A stretch of 64,000 nucleotides of DNA, taken from NCBI RefSeq assembly GCF_013778455.1, contig NZ_JACEHE010000016.1, forward strand, positions 1-64,000, given 5' to 3'. Each line of letters starts with the position of its first letter. The stretch's first letter is position 1. This DNA is from Streptomyces himalayensis subsp. himalayensis. GTDB lineage: Bacteria; Actinomycetota; Actinomycetes; Streptomycetales; Streptomycetaceae. Shown here piece after piece: positions 52,060-62,170 of this stretch. The notes beneath the pieces were generated by a model, which had not been told where the DNA came from, did not search any database, and worked only from the letters and a program-made list of their open reading frames with translations. The position numbers and the translations under genes are program-made.

Positions 52060-52722
52060 ATGCTTGGCGTAACCAACCTTCCGACCTATCTCGCGGGGCT
52101 TGTCCTCATCATCCTGTTGCCGGGGCCGAACTCGCTCTACGTGCTGTCCGTCGCCGCGCGGCGCGGCGTTCGCAGCGGGTACACGGCGGCCGCCGGTGTG
52201 TTCCTCGGGGACGCGGTGCTGATGACCCTGTCGGCGGCCGGTGTCGCCTCGCTGCTGCAGGCCAACGCCCTGCTGTTCGGGATCGTGAAGTACGCGGGTG
52301 CGGGCTATCTGAGCTGGCTCGCGATCGGGATGCTGCGGGCCGCGTGGGGCATGTGGCGTACGCGGCGGGAGCGGGCCGTGGCCGACGAGGTGACCGCCGG
52401 AGCCGCGGCGGCCGCCGCCGATGAGCGGCCCTTCCGTCGGGCCCTCGTGATCAGTCTGCTCAACCCGAAGGCGATCCTGTTCTTCGTCGCCTTCTTCGTG
52501 CAGTTCGTGGACCGGGCCTACGCCTACCCGGCCCTCTCCTTCGTCGTGCTCGGCGCCTTCGCGCAGTTGGCGAGTTTCCTCTACCTCAGCGCGCTGATCT
52601 TCAGCGGTACGCGTCTCGCCGACGCCTTCCGCCGCCGCAAGCGCCTGTCGGCCGGGGCGACATCGGCGGCTGGCGCGCTGTTCCTCGGGTTCGCGGTGAA
52701 GCTGTCGCTCGCCAGCGCGTAG
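52060..52722 (+). CDS. LysE-family amino acid exporter
   Basis: A 220-residue inner-membrane exporter with six helices. The family start LPTYLAGLVLIILLPGPNSLYVLS (short motif PGPNSLYVLS), RRGVRSGYTAAAGVFLGD and the mid-protein LLNPKAILFFVAFFVQF are typical of the LysE/RhtB/LeuE group, which exports lysine, homoserine, threonine or leucine. Which one cannot be told. ATG 52060 has no ribosome site and a hairpin ends just before it, so expression may be unusual. A terminator follows. Confidence 0.86.
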   Translation: MLGVTNLPTYLAGLVLIILLPGPNSLYVLSVAARRGVRSGYTAAAGVFLGDAVLMTLSAAGVASLLQANALLFGIVKYAGAGYLSWLAIGMLRAAWGMWRTRRERAVADEVTAGAAAAAADERPFRRALVISLLNPKAILFFVAFFVQFVDRAYAYPALSFVVLGAFAQLASFLYLSALIFSGTRLADAFRRRKRLSAGATSAAGALFLGFAVKLSLASA

Positions 52723-52736
52723 GGCGGGCCGTACGA

Positions 52737-52767
52737 GCGGTACGCCCGCCTTCGCCGGGCGTACCGC
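52737..52767 (+). terminator. terminator after the LysE gene
   Basis: A perfect 12-bp stem (GCGGTACGCCCG and CGGGCGTACCGC) with a 7-nt loop, 15 nt after the LysE stop and before the promoter of the RHS gene. Confidence 0.85.
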
Positions 52768-52869
52768 CGTGCCACCAGAGCCGCGCACCTGGCTCAAAAC
52801 TTCCCGTTTGAAAGGGACTTGGTGCCATTCAGGCAGCCAATGCCCCATATAAGCGCGATGTCTCCATGC

Positions 52870-52898
52870 TTGACATGCGCACGTGCATCTTCTGTAGA
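52870..52898 (+). promoter_or_regulatory. vegetative-type promoter of the RHS gene
   Basis: TTGACA (52870-52875), a 17-nt spacer and TGTAGA (52893-52898) match the housekeeping sigma consensus well. The surrounding 100 bp is clearly lower in GC than the rest of the window. Expected transcription start is near 52905, about 33 nt before the ATG. Confidence 0.65.
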
Positions 52899-52937
52899 AC
52901 TCGCTGCCGGCGACCGCCATCAAGGCGCCGCTGAACC

Positions 52938-55900
52938 ATGTCCGCTTCCCGAAAGGATCCGGGGCAAGCAGCGATGTTCGGATTCGGACCACGCGCAAGA
53001 CGCATACTGGCGACGACCGGCATGGTGTCGGTCCTCGCCGCGGGACTTCCACAACCAGCCTTCGCGGCCCCCGCCGACGGCCGTGCGCTGCTCGGCGGCA
53101 TCAAGGACTGGCTCGGCGGTGACGACGACGAGCAGGAGCCGGCGAAGCCGCCGCAGCTCTCCGACGAGGGGGTGCCGAGCAACGAGCACCTGCCTCAGGG
53201 CAAGGCCAGAGCCAAACCCAAGCGGGTCAAGGAACTCAAGAACAGACGCACGCCCAGCGCCCGCTACTGGCAGCTGTCGGACGGCAGAGTCCAGTCGGAA
53301 GTCTCCTCGGTGCCCACGCACTACGAGGCGGGCAAGGACTGGAAGCCCATCGACACGGCTGTCCGCGGCACGGAACGCGACGGCTACCGGTACGCCAACA
53401 CCACCAACCTCGCCCGGACCTACTTCGGCGAACAGCCCGGCGAACTCGTCCGGTTCGAACTGGACAAGGGCCACTGGGTGGTCCTCGGCATCAAGGGCGC
53501 CGAGTCCAAGAAGCTCACCCCCAAGACCGACGGCGACACCGTCACGTACGAGAACGCCCTCGGCGACGGCGCCGACCTGACGTACACGGTCGGACACGGC
53601 ACCGTGAAGGAGGGCATCGTCCTCGACGGGCCCCCGAAGGGCGCGCCGTCCTACGAGTTCACGCTCACCACCAAGGGCCTGAACGCCAAGCGGCTCAAGG
53701 GCGGTGCCATCGCCCTCTACACCGACGCCTCAGGCCCGAACCGGCCGGATCTCGTCATCCCCGCGCCGTTCATGACGGACGCGAAGAAGAAGGCCGACTC
53801 CCCGTACGGCACCGCCGGCACCGACGCGGTCAGCCAGACGCTCAAGGAGTCCGGCCGCGACGGGAGCTACGAGCTCACCCTCCGCCCCGACGCGAAGTGG
53901 CTCGCCTCCGACAAGCGCGACTACCCCGTCGTCATCGACCCGACCATCTCGATCTCGCCGACGGTGACCCAGTCGCAGGACGTGATGATCTCCTCGGACG
54001 CGCCGTCCGACAACTACGACGGCGTGTGGCGGCTCTCCGTCGGCAACACCTCGACCGGCAGCTCCCGCGCCCTGCTGAAGTTCCCTCTCGGCAGCGTGCC
54101 GGCCGGGACCAAGGTGGACTCGGCCGACCTGCGCCTCTACTACGACCAGACGCACACCACGGGCGACACCGAGGTGCTCCTCGAGGCGCACCGGGCCACG
54201 CAGGCCTGGAACGAGACCACCGCGACCTGGAACAGCGCCAACGGCATCACGGGTGAGCTGTCCGGCACCTCGGTCCTGGTCGACGACCGCGACTCGGGCA
54301 CCACCGCCGCCAAGGGCGCCTGGCCGGCCTCGACCAACACCGCGTACACGCAGTACGCGGTCAACCAGGACTACCTGTACAACAAGGACGCCGTCGCCGG
54401 GGACACCTACACCTGGCAGCCGAACCTCCCCGAGGACGGCGACTACCGGGTCGACGTGCACTACGTCCCCGCGTCCGACCGCGCCGCCAACGCCCCGTAC
54501 ACGGTGACGTACAACGGCGGCACCAAGGCGTACACGGTCAACCAGACCAGCGGCACCGGCGGTCAGTGGAAGACGCTCGGCACCCACCCGTTCAAGGCGG
54601 GCACCGCGGGCAAGGTCGTCCTCGGTGACGGCCCGGCCTCGACCTCGACCGCCGTCCTCGCCGACGCCGTCCGCCTGACCAAGGGCGGAGTCGCCGTCAA
54701 GGAGCCCAACAAGAGCAACACCTGGAACTCCTTCAGCGTCACCAAGACGGTCCAGTCCTGGATCAACGGCACGAACCCGAACCATGGCTTCGTCGTCAAG
54801 GCCGCCGACGAGAGCAGCACGGCTCCCAAGGGCGGCCCGCGGTACGAGGCCGCCGAGTACGCGTACAAGGGCGAGGTCGCCAACTACCCGCGGCTCGTGC
54901 TCACCTACGGCCGCCCGGGCGTCGCCCTGGACGCGCCCTCGGTGATCCACGCCACCGGCGCCGAGCTCGACTGGTCCTCCTACAACGACCCGTCGGCCGA
55001 CCTGGGCGACGACATCGTCGAGTACCAGGTGCACCGCAGCGTCTACCAGACGTTCACGCCGTCCGCGCAGACGCTTGTCGCCCCCGTGGACAAGGAGAAG
55101 ACGAGCTTCACGGACACCACGGCGACACCGACACCGGCCGACTCGGCCGACTCGTTCGGGAACGTCTTCTACTACATGGTCGCGGTGAAGACACGCGACG
55201 GGCAGGTCATCCCCGCCGCGACACAGATCGTCAAGCTGCCCAAGGCGGGACGCACGACGCTGGTGCTCCAGTCCGGGCAGACCGACACCACGCTGTCCTC
55301 CGCCCAGCCCACCACCGGCCACGACACGATCTCCGACTCGGGCCTGAACAAGAACTGGCTGTCGGTCGGCAACAACTCGTCCACCTACGGCAAGACGCGT
55401 GCGCTGCTGAAGTTCCCCGGTGTGAGCGCGATCCCGGCGAATTCCCGGGTGCTGGAGGGGCGACTGGACCTGTGGGGCTTCACGACCACCACGGGCACCG
55501 CGGGCGCGATCTACGAGGCCCATGGGCTGACCAGGGACTTCGACGAGACCGCGGCGTCCTGGAACAACGCCGCGAGCGGCACCGCGTGGACGACGGCGGG
55601 CGGCGACATGGACGCCGCCGTCGCCGATACGGTGGGCACGGTCACCAACGACCCGGCACGCCAGTCCTGGTACCTCTCCTCGCTCGCCCAGTCCTGGGTC
55701 AGCGACCCGGCGAGCAACAACGGCGTGGCGATCAGGCTCAAGGACGAGTCGGCGACCGGCCCGCAGGAGCGGACGATCTTCCTCTCCTCGGAGGCGGAGG
55801 AGCCCCAGCTGCGCCCGCAGCTGGTCGTGACCTACATCGACAAGAGCACCGACTCGACGTACTTCGCGCCCTACACCCCGGCGCGGATGATCCCCGGTGA

Positions 55901-58900
55901 CGAGTACTCGGTCGACGTCACGCTGACCAACACCACCACCTCGGAGTGGAAGGCCGCCGACCAGGTGCTGTCCTACACCTGGTCGCTGCCCGACGGCACG
56001 GACGCCACCACCGGCGGCAACCAGCTCGAGACGGCTCTGCCGGAGGACGTGTCCCCGGGTGAGACGGTCACGCTCAAGGCGGCCCTGAAGGCCCCGATCA
56101 ACTCCGACTCGGGCAACAAGCGCCTCGACTACGTCCTCAAGTGGGACCTGCGGAACAAGACAGCGGGCACCTGGCTGTCGGCCACCGAGAACATCCCGCC
56201 GCTCGCGCAGAACGTGCGGACCGAGGACCCGACCTCCGACCAGCTCGGTCTGGAGAAGTTCTACTCGTACGCGGGGAAGAACACGGGCGCCGGCTCGACC
56301 CTGATGACCAACCTGTACGCGGGCAACACGGTCTGGCAGTACAACGCCTTCTCCAACCCCGGCCGCGGCCTGTCCACCTTCGTCCGCTTCGCGTACAACT
56401 CCCAGGACACCTCCGACACCGTCCTCGGCCACGGCTGGTCGGCGCAGGCCGCCATGCCGCTCCGGCTCGGCGCGGCCATGGACTTCCACCCGAACCCCAA
56501 CCCGACCGAGGTGACGCTGCCCGACGGCGACGGCACCGCGCACGTCTTCCGCAAGCAGGACGACGGGACCTGGAAGGCCCCGGCGGGCGTGCACTACCTG
56601 CTGCAGCAGGGCTCCGGCGTGGACTGCACCCCGGACAAGGACGGCGACCCGAAGGCCTGGTCGCTGACCCGCCCGGACCGCTCCCAGTTCTTCTTCGACT
56701 GCGACGGCTACCTCACGTCGATCGTCGACAAGAACGGCAACACGCAGACCTACACGTACGAGGAGCGCAAGTCCAACAACAAGCCGGTCAAGTTCCTGCG
56801 GTACATCACGGACCCGGCCGGTCGTCAGACCCTGACGGTCGACTACTACGCCAAGGGTGACTCGTACCCGTACATCAACGACGCGGGCACGAAGGTCACC
56901 GGCACCAACCTGACCAGCCCGAAGATCATCGACCACGTCAAGTCGATGACCGACATCTCGGGCCGCAAGCTCGAGTTCGTCTACAGCGACAAGGGCCTGC
57001 TCGGTGAGCTGACGGACGGCGTGGGCTCGTCCCAGCCGAAGGTCTTCAAGTTCGTCTACGACGCCACGCAGGGCAACAAGAACGCCAAGCTGGTCAAGGT
57101 CACCGACCCGCGTGGGAACTCGACCTCGCTCGACTACTACTACCCGAGCGAGGGCGACGACCCGAAGTTCCACTGGAACACGCAGACGATCACCGACCGG
57201 CTCGGCGGCGACACCGGGTACGTCTACCGCGACACGGACGGCACCGCGGGCTCGTTCGTCGAGACGAAGGTGACGGACGCGGAGAACCACACCGCCACGC
57301 ACCTCATCGACGGCTACGGCCGGCCCACCCAGATCACCAACGCCAAGTCGGAGACCACCAAGCTCGGCTGGGACGCGGACAACAACGTCGTCCGGCTGGA
57401 GGAGGCCAACGGCGCCGTCTCCACCTGGGTGTACGACCAGAAGACCGGTTATCTGCTGGAGACGAAGGGGGCCGAGGCCAACAAGAACGGCACCGGCGCC
57501 GGCAAGCTCGTGTACGCCACCGGGCTGAACGGCTACATCGCCGACATCTTCCAGAAGAAGTCCCCGGAGGGCCGCACCTGGCAGTTCGGCTACGACACCC
57601 GCGGCAACCTCACCTCGGTCACGGACCCCAAGGGCGTGGCCTCGGCGACGGCGGACGACTACACGACCTTCTACGAATACAACACCTACGGTCAGCTGAC
57701 CAAAGCGACGGACGCCAACGGCAACCCGACCACCAACAGCGGGTTCGGACCGACCGGCTACCCCGCCACGATCACCGACGCGCTGGGCGCCGACTCCTCG
57801 TTCACCTACGACGAACGCGGCAACGTCACCAAGATCGTCAACGACAAGGGCGCCGAGGTCACCCAGACCTACGACGTCTACGGCCGCCCGCTGACCAAGA
57901 AGGAGCCGAAGGACCAGGCCGCCGGCCTCTTCATCACCACACCGGCACCGGTCTACGACGCCAACGACAACATCGTCCAGGTGTCGCAGCCGAACGGCAC
58001 GGTCTCCACTTCGGTGTACGACAAGGCCGACCAGGTCACCGAGACCGTCCTGCCCAAGGACGAGCCTACAGACCCGGTCCGGAAGACCACGACCACGTAC
58101 GACAAGGTCGGCAACGTCCTGACCACCACCGAACCCAAGGGCAATCTGACGCCCGAGGCCGGTGACTTCACCACGACCGTCCGCTACGACGCGGTCTACC
58201 AGCCGATCGAGACGGTCAATGCCAGCGGCGACAAGGTGACGACGACGTACGACAACGTCGGCAATGTCACCAAGGTCGTCGACGCCCGCAAGAACGCGAC
58301 GGCGGATCCCGACGACTACGCCGTCAAGTACACGTACGACCTGAACCACCGGGTCGTCACATCGATGGACGCTGCAGGCAACACGACCTCGTCGAAGTTC
58401 GACCTCGACGGTCTGAGCGTGTCGATGACCGACCCCGAGGGCAATGAGTCGCTGGCGAAGTACGACGAGCGGGGCGCTCTCGTCGAGTCCAAGGTCGTGC
58501 GCGACAAGGACGGCTCCGGCAACCCGGTGTACCGCACGGTCCGCTACGAGTACGACGAGGTGGGCAACCCCACCAGGACCGTCACCGCGCGTGGTGTGGC
58601 CACCACGGACGACCCCGACGACTTCGTCTCGGAGACCCGCTACGACGCGCTGAACCGGGTGAAGGAGGAGATCTCCCCTTACGACAAGGACGATCCGAAG
58701 TACGGCACACCGGACCGCACCTTCTACTTCTACGACTCCGTCGGGAAGCTCTCAGAGGTCTCGGCGCCGCCGTCCGACGGCCAGACCACCCGCAACATCA
58801 CCAAGTACAGCTACTACGACAACGGATGGACGAGGACCTCGGAGGACCCGTGGGACATCGTGGCGTCCTACGACTACAACGACCTCGGCCAGCAGACGAA

Positions 58901-61900
58901 GAACACCCTGACCTCGGCGGGAGGCTCCCAGAGCCGGACAATCACCACCGACTACTACACGTCCGGTAACAAGAAGTCGCGCAGCGAGGACGGTATCCCG
59001 GTCGGCCTGGCCGCGGTGGTCGTGGACAGCTCCGACTTCAACAACACGGCGATCCAGGGCAACTGGACGCGTTCCCAGGCCGAGAAGCAGTACGGCTACG
59101 ACACGTACTCGCATCCGGCCGGCACGGGCGCGGACAAGTTCGTGTGGCAGCTCAACATCCCGCAGAACGGTACCTACGAGGTCTTCGTGCGGTACCCGAA
59201 CATGACGGGTGCGGCCACCGACGCCAAGTTCACGGTCGACCACGACGGCGGCAGCGTCACCAAGACCGTCGACCAGACCAAGAGCACCGGCACATGGGTC
59301 TCGCTCGGCAGCTATGCCTTCGTCGAGGACGGCCCGCAGAAGGTCACGCTCACGGACGCCGCCAACGGAACCGTGCTGGCCGACGCCGTCAAGCTGGTCC
59401 GGAACAACACGGGTGACACCGACAACGAGAAGAAGGAGTTCACCTACCGCTACGACGCCAACGGCAACTTGATCGAGGTCGGCGACCATTCGCCGAACCC
59501 GAAGACCGACACCTACCGGCTCGCCTACGACGGACTGAACCGGATCGCCAAGGTGGAGGAAGTCGCCGCGGGCTCGGTCAAGAACACCACCGCCCTCACG
59601 TACGACGAGAACGGCAATCCGCTCACCTCGACCCATGACCTGACCTGGTCGAAGTTCGAGTACGACATCCGGGACCAGGTCGTCAAGGTCACCAACGCCG
59701 ACTCGCCGACCGCGGGGAACCAGCAGATATCCAGCTTCAGCTACACCGCTCGCGGTCAGCTGCTGAAGCAGACGAAGCCCAACGGCAACACCGTCGACTT
59801 CACGTACTACCCCGACGGTTCCATCAAGAAGCAGGTGGAGAAGAAGGCCGGCGGGACGACCGTCGCCCAGCACGACCTCGAGTACACGCTCAATGGCCAT
59901 CGCGCCAAGGACGTGCTGAAGCTGATGAACGCCGACAACACGTCGGACTACATCGACAACACGTACACCTACGAGTACGACCCGCAGGACCGGGTCACCA
60001 AGGTCGCCAAGACCGGTGACTCCTCGTCCACGGAGACCTACAGCTACGACGGCAACGGCAACGTCGTCGAGCAGTCGGTAGGCGACGTCCCGACGACCCA
60101 CCGCTACGACCGGAACCGCCTGCTGTCCTCGGCCTCCGGCGGTGTCACCAACACCTACAACTACGACCCCCTGGGGCGTCTCGACACGGTCTCGGCCGGC
60201 GGCCAGACCATCGAGAAGTACTACTACGACGGCTTCGACCGCACGGCGAAACACCGGGCCGGGTTCGGAGCCGCCGCGCGGACCACGACCTACACCTACG
60301 ACCCGTTCGACCGCACCGTCACGCAGCAGACCGACGGGACGGAAGGCAAGACGACCGCGTTCACCTATCTGGGCATCGACTCGACGGTGCTGCGGGAGAC
60401 GGTCGACGGAAAAGCCGACAAGTCCTACCAGTACGCGCCGTGGAACCAGCAGCTGACCCAGATCAAGCACAAGGACGACGGCACCAAGGAGCTGTCGCAG
60501 TACACCTACCACCCGCGTGGCGACGTCGAGGCCATCACCAAGGAGGACGGCAACACCCGCGCCACGTACGGCTACACCGCTTACGGCTCCGACGACAAGC
60601 AGCAGTTCTCCGGGGCGGACAAGCCCGATGAGGGCAACCCCGACAAGGAGACGTACAACGCCTTCCGGTTCAACGCGGCCCGGTGGGACAAGTCGAGCGG
60701 AACCTACGACATGGGCTTCCGCAACTACGATCCGGGGCTGAACAGGTTCCTCACCCGGGACATGTACGGCGGCGCGCTCGGCGACATGGCACTGGCCATG
60801 GACCCGTTCACCGGCAACCGCTACTCGTTCGCGGGCGGGAACCCGATCACGTTCGTGGAGCTGGACGGTCACCTCTTCGGAATGTCGTGGTCCGACATCG
60901 GTCACGCGGCACTCGACGTGGTCGGCCTGGTCCCGGTCGTCGGTGAGGTCGCCGACGTGGCCAACGGCCTTTGGTACCTGGCCGAGGGCAACTACGTCGA
61001 CGCCGCCCTCTCCATGACCTCGGCGATTCCGCTGGCGGGATACGGCGCGACCGCCATCAAGGCAGGCCGGTACGTCGACAAGGGCATCGACGCGCTCGAC
61101 GCGGCCAACGACGTCCGCAAGGCCGAGAACAAGGTCGACGGCGCGGTGGATGCCGCCACGCCGCCCAGGCCGAAGGACACCACCCCGGACGGTACGGCAC
61201 CCAAGGACCAACCGGATGCACCGAGTTGCAAGGTCAACAGCTTCGTACCGGGCACACAGGTCGTCATGGCCGACGGCAGCACCAAGGCCATCGACGCCCT
61301 GGACGTCGGCGACGAGGTCAAGGCCACCGATGTGGAAGGAGACGACACCCGTACACGCGTCGTCACCGACACACGCTCGCACGAGGGCGACAAGAAGCTC
61401 GTCACCCTCACCGTGAAGTCCGAGGGGAAGACCGGCAAGATCACCTCCACGGAGGGGCACGAATTCTGGCTGCCCGACGCGGGACGGTGGGTCGAGGCCG
61501 GTGATCTCGAACCCGGAATGTGGCTGCGCACCTCGGCAGGCACCTGGGTCCAGATCACGGCGGTGGAGCACAGCAGCCGCCATGCCCGGGTGCACAACCT
61601 CACGGTCAGCGGCGTTCACGACTACTACGTGCTCGCCGGCGGCATCGAACTCCTCGTCCACAACGGCTGCGGCCCGGGCGGACAGGACCGGGCGCCGGCC
61701 GGCCACCAGTACCAGGGTGGTGTCTACAAGAACCTCAAGGACCCGGCCACCGGCAACAACGTTCCCGGGACCGAGATCAACCACATCCCGCCGGACTCGG
61801 TGACCGACTTCGCCTACGGCGACGGCCCGGCGATCCAGATGGACTACCTGGACCACCGCGCCGTGTACTCCACCGGTCGCTACCGCGCGTCGCAGGCCTG

Positions 61901-62084
61901 GCGCATGTGGCAGAAGGAGCTCATCGACGCCGGCCGCATCGACGAGGCGGTGCAGATGGATATCGATGACATCCGTCGTAGATTCGGCACCAAGTACGAC
62001 GACGCCATCCGGCAGATGGTGGACGGGATGGCCAACAACCCGGCCTACCAGGCGCTGAGGACCGTACCGAGTCAGATCGGCTGA
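52938..62084 (+). CDS. giant secreted RHS/YD-repeat polymorphic toxin
   Basis: A 3048-residue exported protein. Order: signal (to about A43); DNRLRE domain (about 335-655) with a golvesin-C-like module inserted in it (about 441-585); Fn3-like (665-771); second DNRLRE (773-968); a CARDB/NEW3-like domain (972-1078); DUF6531-type start; YD repeats (about 1255-2620), again with a golvesin-like insert (2022-2157); RHS core (YDPGLNRFLTRD, GNRYSFAGGNP); pretoxin helices; a HINT protease (C2764 to H2908-N2909); and a 137-residue tip. The tip has EINHIPP (H2949) and MDYLDHR (H2973), as in HNH-like nucleases. The YD barrel should enclose the tip and HINT should cut it free; both are known for the family. 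ATG 52974 is an alternative start. An immunity candidate follows. Confidence 0.93.
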   Translation: MSASRKDPGQAAMFGFGPRARRILATTGMVSVLAAGLPQPAFAAPADGRALLGGIKDWLGGDDDEQEPAKPPQLSDEGVPSNEHLPQGKARAKPKRVKELKNRRTPSARYWQLSDGRVQSEVSSVPTHYEAGKDWKPIDTAVRGTERDGYRYANTTNLARTYFGEQPGELVRFELDKGHWVVLGIKGAESKKLTPKTDGDTVTYENALGDGADLTYTVGHGTVKEGIVLDGPPKGAPSYEFTLTTKGLNAKRLKGGAIALYTDASGPNRPDLVIPAPFMTDAKKKADSPYGTAGTDAVSQTLKESGRDGSYELTLRPDAKWLASDKRDYPVVIDPTISISPTVTQSQDVMISSDAPSDNYDGVWRLSVGNTSTGSSRALLKFPLGSVPAGTKVDSADLRLYYDQTHTTGDTEVLLEAHRATQAWNETTATWNSANGITGELSGTSVLVDDRDSGTTAAKGAWPASTNTAYTQYAVNQDYLYNKDAVAGDTYTWQPNLPEDGDYRVDVHYVPASDRAANAPYTVTYNGGTKAYTVNQTSGTGGQWKTLGTHPFKAGTAGKVVLGDGPASTSTAVLADAVRLTKGGVAVKEPNKSNTWNSFSVTKTVQSWINGTNPNHGFVVKAADESSTAPKGGPRYEAAEYAYKGEVANYPRLVLTYGRPGVALDAPSVIHATGAELDWSSYNDPSADLGDDIVEYQVHRSVYQTFTPSAQTLVAPVDKEKTSFTDTTATPTPADSADSFGNVFYYMVAVKTRDGQVIPAATQIVKLPKAGRTTLVLQSGQTDTTLSSAQPTTGHDTISDSGLNKNWLSVGNNSSTYGKTRALLKFPGVSAIPANSRVLEGRLDLWGFTTTTGTAGAIYEAHGLTRDFDETAASWNNAASGTAWTTAGGDMDAAVADTVGTVTNDPARQSWYLSSLAQSWVSDPASNNGVAIRLKDESATGPQERTIFLSSEAEEPQLRPQLVVTYIDKSTDSTYFAPYTPARMIPGDEYSVDVTLTNTTTSEWKAADQVLSYTWSLPDGTDATTGGNQLETALPEDVSPGETVTLKAALKAPINSDSGNKRLDYVLKWDLRNKTAGTWLSATENIPPLAQNVRTEDPTSDQLGLEKFYSYAGKNTGAGSTLMTNLYAGNTVWQYNAFSNPGRGLSTFVRFAYNSQDTSDTVLGHGWSAQAAMPLRLGAAMDFHPNPNPTEVTLPDGDGTAHVFRKQDDGTWKAPAGVHYLLQQGSGVDCTPDKDGDPKAWSLTRPDRSQFFFDCDGYLTSIVDKNGNTQTYTYEERKSNNKPVKFLRYITDPAGRQTLTVDYYAKGDSYPYINDAGTKVTGTNLTSPKIIDHVKSMTDISGRKLEFVYSDKGLLGELTDGVGSSQPKVFKFVYDATQGNKNAKLVKVTDPRGNSTSLDYYYPSEGDDPKFHWNTQTITDRLGGDTGYVYRDTDGTAGSFVETKVTDAENHTATHLIDGYGRPTQITNAKSETTKLGWDADNNVVRLEEANGAVSTWVYDQKTGYLLETKGAEANKNGTGAGKLVYATGLNGYIADIFQKKSPEGRTWQFGYDTRGNLTSVTDPKGVASATADDYTTFYEYNTYGQLTKATDANGNPTTNSGFGPTGYPATITDALGADSSFTYDERGNVTKIVNDKGAEVTQTYDVYGRPLTKKEPKDQAAGLFITTPAPVYDANDNIVQVSQPNGTVSTSVYDKADQVTETVLPKDEPTDPVRKTTTTYDKVGNVLTTTEPKGNLTPEAGDFTTTVRYDAVYQPIETVNASGDKVTTTYDNVGNVTKVVDARKNATADPDDYAVKYTYDLNHRVVTSMDAAGNTTSSKFDLDGLSVSMTDPEGNESLAKYDERGALVESKVVRDKDGSGNPVYRTVRYEYDEVGNPTRTVTARGVATTDDPDDFVSETRYDALNRVKEEISPYDKDDPKYGTPDRTFYFYDSVGKLSEVSAPPSDGQTTRNITKYSYYDNGWTRTSEDPWDIVASYDYNDLGQQTKNTLTSAGGSQSRTITTDYYTSGNKKSRSEDGIPVGLAAVVVDSSDFNNTAIQGNWTRSQAEKQYGYDTYSHPAGTGADKFVWQLNIPQNGTYEVFVRYPNMTGAATDAKFTVDHDGGSVTKTVDQTKSTGTWVSLGSYAFVEDGPQKVTLTDAANGTVLADAVKLVRNNTGDTDNEKKEFTYRYDANGNLIEVGDHSPNPKTDTYRLAYDGLNRIAKVEEVAAGSVKNTTALTYDENGNPLTSTHDLTWSKFEYDIRDQVVKVTNADSPTAGNQQISSFSYTARGQLLKQTKPNGNTVDFTYYPDGSIKKQVEKKAGGTTVAQHDLEYTLNGHRAKDVLKLMNADNTSDYIDNTYTYEYDPQDRVTKVAKTGDSSSTETYSYDGNGNVVEQSVGDVPTTHRYDRNRLLSSASGGVTNTYNYDPLGRLDTVSAGGQTIEKYYYDGFDRTAKHRAGFGAAARTTTYTYDPFDRTVTQQTDGTEGKTTAFTYLGIDSTVLRETVDGKADKSYQYAPWNQQLTQIKHKDDGTKELSQYTYHPRGDVEAITKEDGNTRATYGYTAYGSDDKQQFSGADKPDEGNPDKETYNAFRFNAARWDKSSGTYDMGFRNYDPGLNRFLTRDMYGGALGDMALAMDPFTGNRYSFAGGNPITFVELDGHLFGMSWSDIGHAALDVVGLVPVVGEVADVANGLWYLAEGNYVDAALSMTSAIPLAGYGATAIKAGRYVDKGIDALDAANDVRKAENKVDGAVDAATPPRPKDTTPDGTAPKDQPDAPSCKVNSFVPGTQVVMADGSTKAIDALDVGDEVKATDVEGDDTRTRVVTDTRSHEGDKKLVTLTVKSEGKTGKITSTEGHEFWLPDAGRWVEAGDLEPGMWLRTSAGTWVQITAVEHSSRHARVHNLTVSGVHDYYVLAGGIELLVHNGCGPGGQDRAPAGHQYQGGVYKNLKDPATGNNVPGTEINHIPPDSVTDFAYGDGPAIQMDYLDHRAVYSTGRYRASQAWRMWQKELIDAGRIDEAVQMDIDDIRRRFGTKYDDAIRQMVDGMANNPAYQALRTVPSQIG

Positions 62085-62111
62085 CCGGCGCGTAAAGGTC
62101 CGTGATCGGTT

Positions 62112-62149
62112 CGTGGTGGGTCAGGGTGCACCAGCCCTGGCCCACCACG
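62112..62149 (+). terminator. 15-bp hairpin between toxin and immunity genes
   Basis: CGTGGTGGGTCAGGG and CCCTGGCCCACCACG (one wobble) with an 8-nt loop. It ends 6 nt before the ribosome site of the next gene. It may lower read-through from the toxin gene, in which case the immunity gene needs its own promoter, or act as an attenuator. Confidence 0.65.
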
Positions 62150-62170
62150 GTCATGTGAGGAATGAGGAAC

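Noticed and set aside
53730..58349. A 1539-residue open frame on the minus strand opposite the RHS gene (and another of 1034 residues at 58752-61856)
   Set aside because: Composition is Val/Gly/Arg/Leu-rich with no domain, as expected for the complementary frame of a high-GC gene; the plus strand has clear RHS, HINT and YD motifs.
61227..61670. HINT domain as a self-splicing intein
   Set aside because: Start (C) and end (HN) fit, but the following residues are Gly-Cys and the position behind RHS core and pretoxin fits the auto-cleaving pretoxin HINT type.
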